A DNA stretch of 64,000 nucleotides from Ignavibacteriales bacterium (GTDB lineage: Bacteria > Bacteroidota > Ignavibacteria > Ignavibacteriales > Melioribacteraceae): the NCBI GenBank assembly GCA_026390795.1, contig JAPLFG010000002.1, positions 124,001-188,000 on the forward strand. The letters are read 5' to 3'. Under the pieces are notes generated by a model. The model saw nothing but the letters and a program-made list of their open reading frames with translations, had not been told where the DNA came from and ran no database searches. How positions within the stretch are numbered: position 1 is the stretch's first letter; each line of letters starts with the position of its first letter. Position numbers and translations under genes: made by a program. Positions 26,477-35,371 of this stretch are shown in pieces.

Positions 26477-27853
26477 ATGAATATTAAAAGTCTCGTTATT
26501 CTAATTTCAATTTTGTTTGTGATGTTGTTTGTATTCAGCACAAAAGAAATCAACAATGGAAATCAATATAATTGGAAGAAATTAGAGTTTGACAATGGCA
26601 TTCTCTTAAAAGAAATGAAAAATTTACTTAACCAAGATTTTGAATTGTGGTATCCTTTATCAATAGATACAATTTACGGAGGATTTTATAGCGATATAAA
26701 CTATAAATGGCAGCTGCAAGGTAGACAGGATAAAATGATTGTGACTCAAGCCCGTCATGTCTGGACTGTTTCAACTGTTACTCTCTTTAATAAAGACAGC
26801 ATAAAATTATTTCAAGTTGCTTCTCATGGTCTTAAGTTTCTTAGAAATGTTATGTGGGATAAAGAGCATGGAGGATTCTATAATTTAGTTAATCAAAGAG
26901 GGGAGCCATATAAAGAAAACGGGCAAATTATAAAACAAGTTTATGGAAATGCTTTTGCTGTTTACGGATTAGCCGCATACTTCAAAGCAACAAAAGATAC
27001 AGCAGCATTAAAATTAGCTATAGAAGTTTTTAACTGGATTGATAAGCATAGCTTTGATCCTAATTACGGCGGCTATTTTCAATTCTTATCTGAAGAGGGA
27101 ATGCCATTTTACGAAGGATATCGAGGCACTCCTCCGAAAGATCAGAACAGTTCAATTCATCTCCTGGAATGTTTTACTGAACTATATGGTGTGTGGCCTA
27201 ATAAATTATTAGGAGATCGCTTGAGTTCACTGCTTCATCTAATTAGAGATAGAATGGTTACGAAAAAAGGGTACCTTCAATTATTTTTCAAACGGGATTT
27301 AACTCCGGTTTCATACAGAGACTCAAGTTCATCAGATAGACAAAAAAATTATGAGTTCGATCATGTTTCATTCGGGCATGATATTGAAACTGCTTATTTG
27401 CTGCTAGAAGCTTCGAACACATTGGGAATTCAAAATGACACCACAACATTAAGGATTGCTAAAAAAATGGTAGACCATTCTTTTATAAACGGATGGGATA
27501 AAAAATTTGGAGGACTTTATGATGGCGGTTACTATTTCGCCGGGCAAAAAGAGATATCCATTATAAAGGAAACAAAGGAATGGTGGGCACAAGCCGAAGC
27601 TCTTAATTCTTTTTTAATGATGTCCGAGCTATTTCCTAATGATCCATTAAATTATTTTGAAAAATTCTGTCTTCAGTGGGATTACATAAAGAAATATCTT
27701 ATTGATAATGAATACGGAGGCTGGTATTGGGGTGGAATTGATAAAGTCCCCGATAATAAATTTTATCCCAAAGGAACAATTTGGAAAGGTAATTATCACA
27801 CTTCAAGAGCATTGATTAATTGTATAAACAGATTGAGTAAAAAAGTAAAATAG
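26477..27853 (+). CDS. Exported cellobiose/mannobiose 2-epimerase-like protein (AGE family)
   Basis: (Alpha/alpha)6-barrel epimerase of the N-acylglucosamine 2-epimerase superfamily, closest in appearance to cellobiose 2-epimerase: QARHVW (H94), GNAFAVYGLAAY, FGHDIETAYLL (H301), EWWAQAEALN and WKGNYHTSRALIN (H441). H301 and H441 are spaced like the general acid/base His pair of characterised cellobiose epimerases. These enzymes turn beta-1,4-mannobiose into mannosylglucose, the substrate of the GH130 phosphorylase at 19379. Unusually, it starts with a hydrophobic segment (VILISILFVMLFVF), so it appears exported or membrane-anchored, while the known enzymes are cytosolic. No clear cleavage site or lipobox is seen. 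Its 458 residues exceed the usual 390-410 by the length of this N-terminus and some loops. Confidence 0.85.
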   Translation: MNIKSLVILISILFVMLFVFSTKEINNGNQYNWKKLEFDNGILLKEMKNLLNQDFELWYPLSIDTIYGGFYSDINYKWQLQGRQDKMIVTQARHVWTVSTVTLFNKDSIKLFQVASHGLKFLRNVMWDKEHGGFYNLVNQRGEPYKENGQIIKQVYGNAFAVYGLAAYFKATKDTAALKLAIEVFNWIDKHSFDPNYGGYFQFLSEEGMPFYEGYRGTPPKDQNSSIHLLECFTELYGVWPNKLLGDRLSSLLHLIRDRMVTKKGYLQLFFKRDLTPVSYRDSSSSDRQKNYEFDHVSFGHDIETAYLLLEASNTLGIQNDTTTLRIAKKMVDHSFINGWDKKFGGLYDGGYYFAGQKEISIIKETKEWWAQAEALNSFLMMSELFPNDPLNYFEKFCLQWDYIKKYLIDNEYGGWYWGGIDKVPDNKFYPKGTIWKGNYHTSRALINCINRLSKKVK

Positions 27854-27902
27854 AATCATAAAATTTTAATTTGTATTCATCTAAATAAAAGGATTTTACG
27901 AA

Positions 27903-29006
27903 ATGAAAAGACGTGATTTCATTAAAGCTTGCGGAGCTATTTCTTCACTTTCTATAGCCGGAGTAGGATTAAATACTTCAACTTTAGCTGTACCGAAAAA
28001 ATCAGTTGTAAAATTTCCACGCTACCGTGGTTTTAATCTTACTGAAAAAGCTGGTGGATTAAGTAGTAGAAAATTTAATGAAGAAGATTTTGAAATAATT
28101 GCCGACTGGGGCTTAGACTTTGTTCGAATTCCAATGTCATATTGGAATTGGGCATCTAAAGAAGATTGGTTCAATATAAACGAGGACGCTTTCAAAGATA
28201 TTGATGAAGCTGTAGAGCTAGGCAGACAATACAAGATTCACGTTAATCTTAATATGCATCGTGTGCCTGGCTATTGCATTAATGGCCGGAATCTTGAGCA
28301 AATGGATCTATTCAACGACACTCCTGAGAATATGCAGAAAGCATTGAACGCTGTAATTTATCATTGGAAAGTATTTGCCCGTCGTTATAATGGAATCCCC
28401 AGTACTCAATTAAGTTTTGATTTAATTAATGAACCTCCCAAAATGAAAGATGAAACTCGTTACGTAGAAATTGTAAAAGCTATTGTTGAAGCTATTCGCG
28501 AAGAAGACCCTGAACGTTTAATAGTAGTGGATGGAAAAGATATCGGTCGAACACCGCTGTTTGGTATCGCGGATCTAGGATTAGTCCAAAGCACTCGAGG
28601 TTACGATCCGATGAGTGTGAGTCATTATACAGCCACCTGGGTGCCCAAAGAAGAATTTGAAACTTTTAACTTTCCAACTTGGCCAATCAAAGGAGACGAT
28701 GGAAAGCTCTGGGATAAAGATGCACTGAAAGTAAAATTGATTGACTCTTGGCAGCCGTTAGTTGATAAGGGAGTTTCTGTTCATGTGGGAGAATGGGGTT
28801 GTTACAATAAAACTCCTCACAATGTTACACTTAGTTGGATGAGAGATATACTCTCGCTTTGGAAAGATGCTGGATGGGGTTACGCTATGTGGAATCTAAA
28901 AGGTGATTTTGGTGTTCTTAACAGCGGGCGAGCAGATGTTGAATATGAAAATTATAAAGGACACAAATTGGATCGTCAAATGCTTGAGCTTCTCAAGGAA
29001 TTTTAA
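27903..29006 (+). CDS. GH5 cellulase-family enzyme, Tat-exported
   Basis: Single-domain (beta/alpha)8 glycoside hydrolase, 367 residues. The N-terminus MKRRDFIKACG...SIAGVG is a twin-arginine (Tat) signal, unlike the Sec signals of its neighbours. GH5 motifs are RYRGFNLTEKAG, VRIPMSYWNW, NLNMHRVPGYC, FDLINEPP with acid/base E177, SVSHYTATW, and HVGEWGCYN with nucleophile E297; the end GYAMWNLKGDFGVLNSGR is typical of endoglucanase-like GH5. The precise subfamily and substrate (glucan or mannan) were not recognised. The start has AAGGA 9 bases upstream. It ends the run of exported genes; 140 bases follow before the GH13 gene. The Tat signal suggests folding, perhaps with a metal or cofactor, before export. 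Confidence 0.85.
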   Translation: MKRRDFIKACGAISSLSIAGVGLNTSTLAVPKKSVVKFPRYRGFNLTEKAGGLSSRKFNEEDFEIIADWGLDFVRIPMSYWNWASKEDWFNINEDAFKDIDEAVELGRQYKIHVNLNMHRVPGYCINGRNLEQMDLFNDTPENMQKALNAVIYHWKVFARRYNGIPSTQLSFDLINEPPKMKDETRYVEIVKAIVEAIREEDPERLIVVDGKDIGRTPLFGIADLGLVQSTRGYDPMSVSHYTATWVPKEEFETFNFPTWPIKGDDGKLWDKDALKVKLIDSWQPLVDKGVSVHVGEWGCYNKTPHNVTLSWMRDILSLWKDAGWGYAMWNLKGDFGVLNSGRADVEYENYKGHKLDRQMLELLKEF

Positions 29007-29146
29007 AGACAAAACTAAATTCTATTTTAGACAGCACAACAATCAAGTAAATGCTATACCTCATTCTTCTTGAAATAACATTCATAGTTTAATGATACTT
29101 CCCAATTGTTTATATTAAGAATGAAAATGAAAACAATCTGGTCAAA

Positions 29147-32100
29147 ATGATCCAAACAAAAATCATTCTCGGTAACGAAAAATTATTTATACTGGAATCT
29201 TTTCCCAAATTCGAATTTCACATTTCTAAAGAAGTGAGGAATAAATACAATTTTAGCGATGAACTATTTTCGATAAACGGGAATGTAATTCTTGCTGATT
29301 TTCATGCTGTTAGGTTATTCGTCCAGAAATTAAATTCGAAAAGGGAAGTGAAAGATCATGTTGCAGCCGGTCATGTAAATGCCGCCGGTTTGATGGATGA
29401 GATTTATCATTACCTTTTCCGATTGTATGAAGTGAAAGTCAATCCCGGAGTTTTCAAAAAAGCACTCAATCATCTCAATGAAAATTTAGGCGAAGAGAAA
29501 ACGCGCAAAGTCTTATTCGATTTTGTCTCTCAATTTCCGTCGATTGATATTTATAAAGGTCAAATCAGTTCGTTCGATTATCTAAATTCAATTACTGCCG
29601 ATCGTTCAAATGCCGAAATTACACTTGAAGAGATGATCCTTCTCTTTGTTGCTAATTTCAATCCGGCAAATAAAAAACTGATTGAACTCTTTGACGAAAA
29701 TTATCTGTCGGAAAAAGAGCTCTATAAAAAAGTAATTAACTCGCTCGATCTTTTTTTCAAGAATGAAAAAAAGTTTGGACCCGAGAATCAAGATATATTC
29801 ACTCTCTTCAAAACTCCGATAATAAATAACCCAGATAATATTGAAGCTCAGCTCGATTTCATCCGCGAAAAATTTGGAATTCTGCTAGATGAAAAATTCT
29901 TAAAAAGAATTTTGAGCAGTAAAGATTTAATTAAAGAAGATTACTCTTTACAATTCGGCGGACCGGGCGGGGCACCTACAGTTGTTCCTCAATATAAAGG
30001 CGGACTTGATGCGGATTTTTTAACTCTTGGCAAATCCGGTTATAAGTACGCACTTGACAGCACAAAAGATTATAGCGAGCATGAAAATTTTACACAGGAT
30101 ACTAACTGGATGCCGAGAGTAGTTGTTATTGCAAAGAACAGTTATGTATGGTTAGACCAGCTTTCAAAAAAATATCAGCGGCAGATAAGAACTTTGGATC
30201 AGATTCCAGATGAAGAACTTGATCAACTTGCACGATGGAACTTTAACGGTCTCTGGTTAATTGGAATTTGGGAACGAAGCAGCGCATCAAAAAAAATAAA
30301 ACATATCATGGGGAATATTGATGCTGTATCGTCGGCATATTCATTATACGATTATCAAATTGCTAACGATCTCGGCGGCGAATTCGCATACAATAATTTA
30401 AATGAGCGTGCACGCTCCCGCGGTATTCGTCTTGCAAGCGATATGGTTCCCAACCATACTGGAATATTTTCAAAATGGGTGATTGAACATCCCGAATATT
30501 ATATTCAATCTTCATATCCTCCGTTCCCAAGTTATAGTTTTAACGGACCAGATCTTTCCGACGATCCGACTGTTCAATTAAGAATTGAAGACGGGTATTG
30601 GGAGAAGCGGGATGCGGCAGTTGTATTTCAGAGGATTGATATCCGCAATGGAGATGTAAGATATATTTATCACGGCAATGATGGAACGAACATGCCGTGG
30701 AATGATACAGCTCAGCTCAACATGATCCGCAAAGATGTTCGTGAAGCGGTGATACAAAAAATATTAGATGTCGCTCGCAAATTTTCAATTATCCGATTTG
30801 ATGCTGCAATGACATTAGCGAAAAAACATTTCGCACGGTTGTGGTATCCGGAACCCGGACGAGGCGGCGATATTCCATCGCGTTCAGATTATGCAATGAC
30901 GAGGGATGAATTTGATAAAACTTTTCCGGAAGAATTCTGGCGTGAGGTTGTTGACCGGATTAATATTGAAATGCCTGATACTCTTTTACTTGCAGAAGCA
31001 TTCTGGCTCATGGAAGGTTACTTTGTCCGCACTCTTGGAATGCACCGCGTTTATAACAGCGCTTTCATGCATATGATGATGAAAGAGGAAAATTCAAAGT
31101 ACCGAGATCTAATTTCCAATACTCTCGAGTTCGAACCGGAAATCTTAAAACGATACGTAAATTTTATGAGTAATCCGGATGAAGAAACTTCGATAAAACA
31201 ATTTGGAACAGATGATAAATATTTTGGCGTATGCGCTTTGATGGTAACATTACCAGGCTTACCGATGTTTGCCCATGGACAGATTGAAGGATTTACAGAG
31301 AAATATGGAATGGAATATCAGCGCGCATATTATCATGAAGTTCCGAATCAATGGCTGGTAGATCGACATCAACGCGAAATATTTCCATTGATGAATAGGC
31401 GTTACTTATTCAGCCAGGTTGCAAATTTTTGGCTATTCGATTTTATTGATAATTACGGCGGCATCAATGAAAATGTTTTTGCATACACAAACAGTGAGCG
31501 GGGTGAACGCGCACTTATTTTCTACAACAATAAATATGAATTTGCTTCCGGAAAAATATTTTCTTCATCGCGCAAGCTGATGAACAACTACGGCGGTCAA
31601 GGAATTGAAACGAAAACTATTTCGGAAGTATTGAAAATTAATCCGTCGCCAAAACATTTTTACATTTTCCGTGAGCACATTTCTAATCTGCAATATATCA
31701 AAACCGGAAATGATATTGGGCAGAATGGATTTTATATTGAACTAGGCGCATTCAAACTGCTAATCTATCTCGATTGGCGCGAAGTATACGATGAATCCGG
31801 TGAATGGGAAAAGTTGGCATGGAAACTCGGGAATAATGGTGTTCCGGATATGCAATATGCATTCGAAGAGATGAAACTCGAACCAGTCCATTATGCATTC
31901 GAAAGAATGTTTGACGAAGAGGCGATTGAAGGATTTATTAAAACATGTGTTCTTGAAGATGAAAAAGCAAGGAAAGAAGACCGGATAAGTTTTATTGATG
32001 AAAAATATTTCCATCTGCTTTCAACTATTAAGCATTATTTCAATCTTGATTATGATTTGGAAACGATCATCGAAAAATTTGAAGCCGAGATTGTCGCTGT

Positions 32101-32791
32101 CCGTAAATTAAACCGCTTACTTGATGATCAGTTCGATCACAATAAAAATTCAATTTATAAAGAGATTCACCGTGCGGTGCAAGTTTCCCGCGACACTAAT
32201 TATCATGATAATTCAATTATCTACATGTTGTGGCTAATAGTCTCTAATATGAAAGATCTATTCCCAGATCAAGGATCGATCAACAAACAAAATTATGTAA
32301 ATGTACTGCTCTTAGATTCACCTGTAAAAAGAATTTTGCAAAAGATGGGACGCGGCGAGTATGAAATTTATCACGAGATCAATTTACTGAACATTTTTCA
32401 AAATAGTTTTGATGAGATGCTCGAAATATTCACTCAAAAAGAGAAAAAACAAATCGTAAGTGAAGCAACTAATCCTCTGATCAAAGAAAAGAAAGAAGGA
32501 TTGTTATCTCTTCTGGATAATGATCTTGTCCGAAATTATCTCGGGGTGAATGAGCATGAGGGGATTTGGTATTACAGCAAAGAAAATTTTGAAGATTTTA
32601 TCGATTGGATTTTCACTTTTGCCAGTTTAAAATTAATGAACTGCGAAAGCGATCCGGAAAAAACTCTAGAAGAATGTTTGGAAGAGAAGACAAAGGTATT
32701 TAAAACATATCAAGTAAGATTGAAAGGGATAATAGAAAAATCTAAGAAAGCAGAATATAAGTTAGAAGAATTAAAGGCATTGATATTGTAG
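29147..32791 (+). CDS. Very long cytosolic GH13 (alpha-amylase family) protein
   Basis: A 1214-residue protein without signal peptide. Residues 1-300 are helical and not recognised; about 300-800 form a GH13 barrel with region I DMVPNHTG, nucleophile in IIRFDAAMT (about 552), acid/base in LLAEAFW (about 617), and region IV changed from the usual NHDE to NPDE (676-679, in FMSNPDEET). The C-terminal 400 residues are again helical. The family thus retains the nucleophile, acid and the Asp of region IV, but the substrate-binding His of NHDE is Pro. It may act on a cytosolic alpha-glucan or alpha-glucosyl substrate, or transfer glucose; no specificity was recognised. It is flanked by 140 bases upstream and a terminator-like hairpin overlapping its stop codon. 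Confidence 0.8.
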   Translation: MIQTKIILGNEKLFILESFPKFEFHISKEVRNKYNFSDELFSINGNVILADFHAVRLFVQKLNSKREVKDHVAAGHVNAAGLMDEIYHYLFRLYEVKVNPGVFKKALNHLNENLGEEKTRKVLFDFVSQFPSIDIYKGQISSFDYLNSITADRSNAEITLEEMILLFVANFNPANKKLIELFDENYLSEKELYKKVINSLDLFFKNEKKFGPENQDIFTLFKTPIINNPDNIEAQLDFIREKFGILLDEKFLKRILSSKDLIKEDYSLQFGGPGGAPTVVPQYKGGLDADFLTLGKSGYKYALDSTKDYSEHENFTQDTNWMPRVVVIAKNSYVWLDQLSKKYQRQIRTLDQIPDEELDQLARWNFNGLWLIGIWERSSASKKIKHIMGNIDAVSSAYSLYDYQIANDLGGEFAYNNLNERARSRGIRLASDMVPNHTGIFSKWVIEHPEYYIQSSYPPFPSYSFNGPDLSDDPTVQLRIEDGYWEKRDAAVVFQRIDIRNGDVRYIYHGNDGTNMPWNDTAQLNMIRKDVREAVIQKILDVARKFSIIRFDAAMTLAKKHFARLWYPEPGRGGDIPSRSDYAMTRDEFDKTFPEEFWREVVDRINIEMPDTLLLAEAFWLMEGYFVRTLGMHRVYNSAFMHMMMKEENSKYRDLISNTLEFEPEILKRYVNFMSNPDEETSIKQFGTDDKYFGVCALMVTLPGLPMFAHGQIEGFTEKYGMEYQRAYYHEVPNQWLVDRHQREIFPLMNRRYLFSQVANFWLFDFIDNYGGINENVFAYTNSERGERALIFYNNKYEFASGKIFSSSRKLMNNYGGQGIETKTISEVLKINPSPKHFYIFREHISNLQYIKTGNDIGQNGFYIELGAFKLLIYLDWREVYDESGEWEKLAWKLGNNGVPDMQYAFEEMKLEPVHYAFERMFDEEAIEGFIKTCVLEDEKARKEDRISFIDEKYFHLLSTIKHYFNLDYDLETIIEKFEAEIVAVRKLNRLLDDQFDHNKNSIYKEIHRAVQVSRDTNYHDNSIIYMLWLIVSNMKDLFPDQGSINKQNYVNVLLLDSPVKRILQKMGRGEYEIYHEINLLNIFQNSFDEMLEIFTQKEKKQIVSEATNPLIKEKKEGLLSLLDNDLVRNYLGVNEHEGIWYYSKENFEDFIDWIFTFASLKLMNCESDPEKTLEECLEEKTKVFKTYQVRLKGIIEKSKKAEYKLEELKALIL

Positions 32792-32815
32792 AGACGTTCC
32801 GAAAAACGTCTCTAC
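32788..32815. terminator. Bidirectional terminator between convergent genes
   Basis: GTAGAGACGTT-CCGAAA-AACGTCTCTAC: perfect 11-base stem and 6-base loop. It overlaps the GH13 stop codon and sits 7 bases beyond the stop of the minus-strand gene at 32822. The GTAGAGACG...CGTCTCTAC pattern resembles palindromes dispersed in several bacterial genomes. Confidence 0.75.
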
Positions 32816-32821
32816 TGAAAT

Positions 32822-34342
32822 TTAATTTACAGTTGTTCTTTCTTTCCCAATTTCATCGGATAACATTTTATTTATCGCAGCTGCGGCGCGCCTTCCTTCA
32901 CCCATTGCAAGAATAACAGTCGCAGCGCCAAGTACAATATCACCTCCGGCAAAAATTCTATCTACGGAAGTTTTTTGAGTCTCGTCAACTAAAATATTTC
33001 CCCACTTATTTACATTTAATTGTGGGGTAGTTTGACTTATCAACGGGTTACTTCCGTTTCCGATCGCGACGATTACTGTATCAACATCAAGAATAAATTC
33101 ACTGTTAGGAATTAAAACAGGGCGGCGTCTTCCCGATGCATCCGGCTCGCCAAGTTCGTAACGGACACATTCAAGTTCCTTGACTCTTCCTTTTTCATTG
33201 CCGATAACTCTTTTAGCATTTTGTAAAAAGAGAAATTCAATTCCTTCTTCTTTTGCATGATCAACTTCTTCTTTACGAGCTGGCATTTCAACTTCGGTTC
33301 TTCTGTAAACTACATAAACCTTTTCTGCGCCAAGGCGTTTTGCCATACGTGCAGAATCCATAGCAACGTTTCCGCCTCCGAGTACTGCAACTTTTTTGGA
33401 AGGATAGATTGGTGTGTCAGCTTTCCCTTTTTCAAATGCTCGCATTAAATTGGCGCGTGTTAAATATTCATTAGCGGCAAAAACTCCAACTAAATTTTCT
33501 CCTTCAATTCCCATGAACATTGGAAGACCGGCACCGGTGCCAACAAATACTGCGTGATAACCGTCCTTATCCATCAAGTCTGTTAGTTTGCGGGTTCTTC
33601 CAACTACAAAATTTGTTTGAAACTCAACTCCCATTGCTTTAAGAACTTCAATTTCTTTATCAATAATATCATTTGGTAATCTGAATTCCGGAATTCCATA
33701 ACGTAATACACCGCCGAGTTTATGAAACGCTTCGAAAATTGTTACTTGATGACCTTCGCGTCTACAATCAGCAGCAACAACTAAACCGGCAGGACCGCTT
33801 CCAACAACAGCGACTTTTTTACCCGTATCAGATTTAATTTCCGGTATTGCAATTTTACCAGTTGCGCGTTCCCAATCAGCAACAAATCTTTCTAGCCGTC
33901 CAATAGCAACTGATTTATCAACATCTTTCAACGCTTTGCCTACAGTACAATTGGATTGACATTGAGTTTCCTGCGGACAAACTCTTCCGCAAATTGCCGG
34001 AAGGAGAGAAGCTTCTTTTATTACTCCGACTGCACTATCCATATCGCCATGTGCTAGATGATCTATGAATCGCGGTATATCAATTTTTACCGGACAATCT
34101 TCAACACAATTTTTCTTTACACATTGGAGACATCGCATTGCTTCGATACGCGCTTGCTCAATTGTGAATCCTAATGCTACTTCATCTAAATTATGAGAAC
34201 GAACTTCGGGATCCTGGGCAGGCATTTCCTGAGCAGGAATTTTCATCCGGTCTTTGGTTTTAAGCTCATCTATCTTTGATAAATATTCCACTATTAATTT
34301 TTTTGCATCTTCGGATAATTGTTCAGGCGTGATGTGACTCAT
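32822..34342 (-). CDS. nfnB: NfnB-like / glutamate synthase small-chain-like flavoprotein
   Basis: FAD/NADPH oxidoreductase with two [4Fe-4S] sites at its N-terminus (CLQCVKKNCVEDCPVKIDIPRF and CGRVCPQETQC..NC), then FAD-binding GSGPAGLVVAADCRREGH, FRLPNDIIDKEIEVLKAMG, and NADPH-binding GGGNVAMDSARMAKRLGA; the end GDIVLGAATVILAMGEGRRAA is typical. At 506 residues it matches both homotetrameric GltA and the large subunit of NADH-dependent ferredoxin:NADP+ oxidoreductase (NfnAB). The partner immediately upstream (4-base overlap) is the NfnA-type small subunit, so a bifurcating NfnAB complex (ferredoxin + NADH with NADP+) is preferred. A glutamate synthase large chain was not seen. Cytosolic. 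Confidence 0.87.
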   Translation of the reverse strand: MSHITPEQLSEDAKKLIVEYLSKIDELKTKDRMKIPAQEMPAQDPEVRSHNLDEVALGFTIEQARIEAMRCLQCVKKNCVEDCPVKIDIPRFIDHLAHGDMDSAVGVIKEASLLPAICGRVCPQETQCQSNCTVGKALKDVDKSVAIGRLERFVADWERATGKIAIPEIKSDTGKKVAVVGSGPAGLVVAADCRREGHQVTIFEAFHKLGGVLRYGIPEFRLPNDIIDKEIEVLKAMGVEFQTNFVVGRTRKLTDLMDKDGYHAVFVGTGAGLPMFMGIEGENLVGVFAANEYLTRANLMRAFEKGKADTPIYPSKKVAVLGGGNVAMDSARMAKRLGAEKVYVVYRRTEVEMPARKEEVDHAKEEGIEFLFLQNAKRVIGNEKGRVKELECVRYELGEPDASGRRRPVLIPNSEFILDVDTVIVAIGNGSNPLISQTTPQLNVNKWGNILVDETQKTSVDRIFAGGDIVLGAATVILAMGEGRRAAAAINKMLSDEIGKERTTVN

Positions 34343-35193
34343 TGAAGCGCCTCCTTATTCTTAATTTCTTGTTCGAGAAAACAACTGTGCGCCTCTCTTT
34401 CAAGTTCTTTGTATGAATTCAATCTCGACATCATATTATCGAAATCAACTTTGTGTCCGTCAAATTCGGGACCATCAACGCAGACAAATTTTACTTCTTT
34501 GCCAACATTAACTCGGCATCCGCCGCACATTCCGGTTCCGTCTACCATTATTGTATTTAAAGAAACTTGTGTGAATACTTCATACGGTTTGGTAGTTAAT
34601 GAACAGAATTTCATCATTATCGGAGGACCTATTGCAATAACCATGTTCGGTTTAGGAGAGCGTTCACAAATTTCTTTCAGCGGTTCAGTTACAAGTCCTT
34701 TGCGTCCGTAACTTCCGTCATCCGTGCAGAGAATAAATTCATCAGCAATCGCTTTCATCTCTTCTTCAAGAATAATCAATTCTTTATTGCGTGCGCCTAT
34801 AATTGTAATAACATGATTGCCGGCATTCTTCAATGCCTGAGCAATCGGATGAAGCGGTGCTACACCGATTCCGCCGCCGACACAAACGACTGTACCAAAA
34901 TTTTCTATGTGTGTCGGTTTGCCCAGAGGTCCTACTAAGGCAGGTATTTCATCTCCAACATTTTTTTCTGAAAGTTGAAGTGTGGTTTTACCAACTACCT
35001 GAAAGATAATTGTGATCGATCCTTCTTTAGTATCCGCATCTGCAATAGTAAGCGGTATTCTTTCACCGTAATCTTCGTTTATTTGTAAAATGATGAATTG
35101 TCCGGCCGCTCTTTCTTCTGCAATTAACGGCGCGTGAAGACGCATCATATATACATCATTAGAAAGTTGTTTCTTGAAAAGTATTTTGCTCAT
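34339..35193 (-). CDS. nfnA: NfnA-like ferredoxin-NAD(P)+ reductase subunit
   Basis: Small flavoprotein of 284 residues: FAD-binding beta-barrel (about 1-95; IPLTIADAD), NAD-binding fold (VCVGGGIGVAPLHPIAQAL), and a C-terminal [2Fe-2S] cluster (DGTGMCGGCRVNVGKEVKFVCVDGPEFDGHKVDF). This is the sulfide dehydrogenase/dihydroorotate dehydrogenase electron-transfer family. Its last bases overlap the start of the GltA-like gene (34339-34342, ATGA), which is the NfnAB arrangement. In this complex it binds NAD and the flavin thought to bifurcate. It starts with ATG at 35191-35193, with AGGTGA about 8 bases before it. Confidence 0.87.
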   Translation of the reverse strand: MSKILFKKQLSNDVYMMRLHAPLIAEERAAGQFIILQINEDYGERIPLTIADADTKEGSITIIFQVVGKTTLQLSEKNVGDEIPALVGPLGKPTHIENFGTVVCVGGGIGVAPLHPIAQALKNAGNHVITIIGARNKELIILEEEMKAIADEFILCTDDGSYGRKGLVTEPLKEICERSPKPNMVIAIGPPIMMKFCSLTTKPYEVFTQVSLNTIMVDGTGMCGGCRVNVGKEVKFVCVDGPEFDGHKVDFDNMMSRLNSYKELEREAHSCFLEQEIKNKEALQ

Positions 35194-35314
35194 CTATTCA
35201 CCTTTTGATGGAACCGAAAAGTTCTATTTAATTTTTAACTTCGGCGGCTAAAATATGCAATTCGGACTTATCTAAAAATGTTTTTTTTGAAAGTTAGTAA
35301 GAAAGATGAGGTGG

Positions 35315-35367
35315 ATTGCCTAATGGGAGTTAATAATGAACGAAGTGAAAGTACTTACATAGGCAAT
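35315..35367 (-). terminator. Inverted repeat after NAGPA-type gene
   Basis: ATTGCCTA and TAGGCAAT, 8-base arms 37 bases apart with a short internal pair (AAGT/ACTT), just beyond the stop of the minus-strand gene ending at 35372. Plausible terminator or mRNA end; weak. Confidence 0.35.
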
Positions 35368-35371
35368 TATT

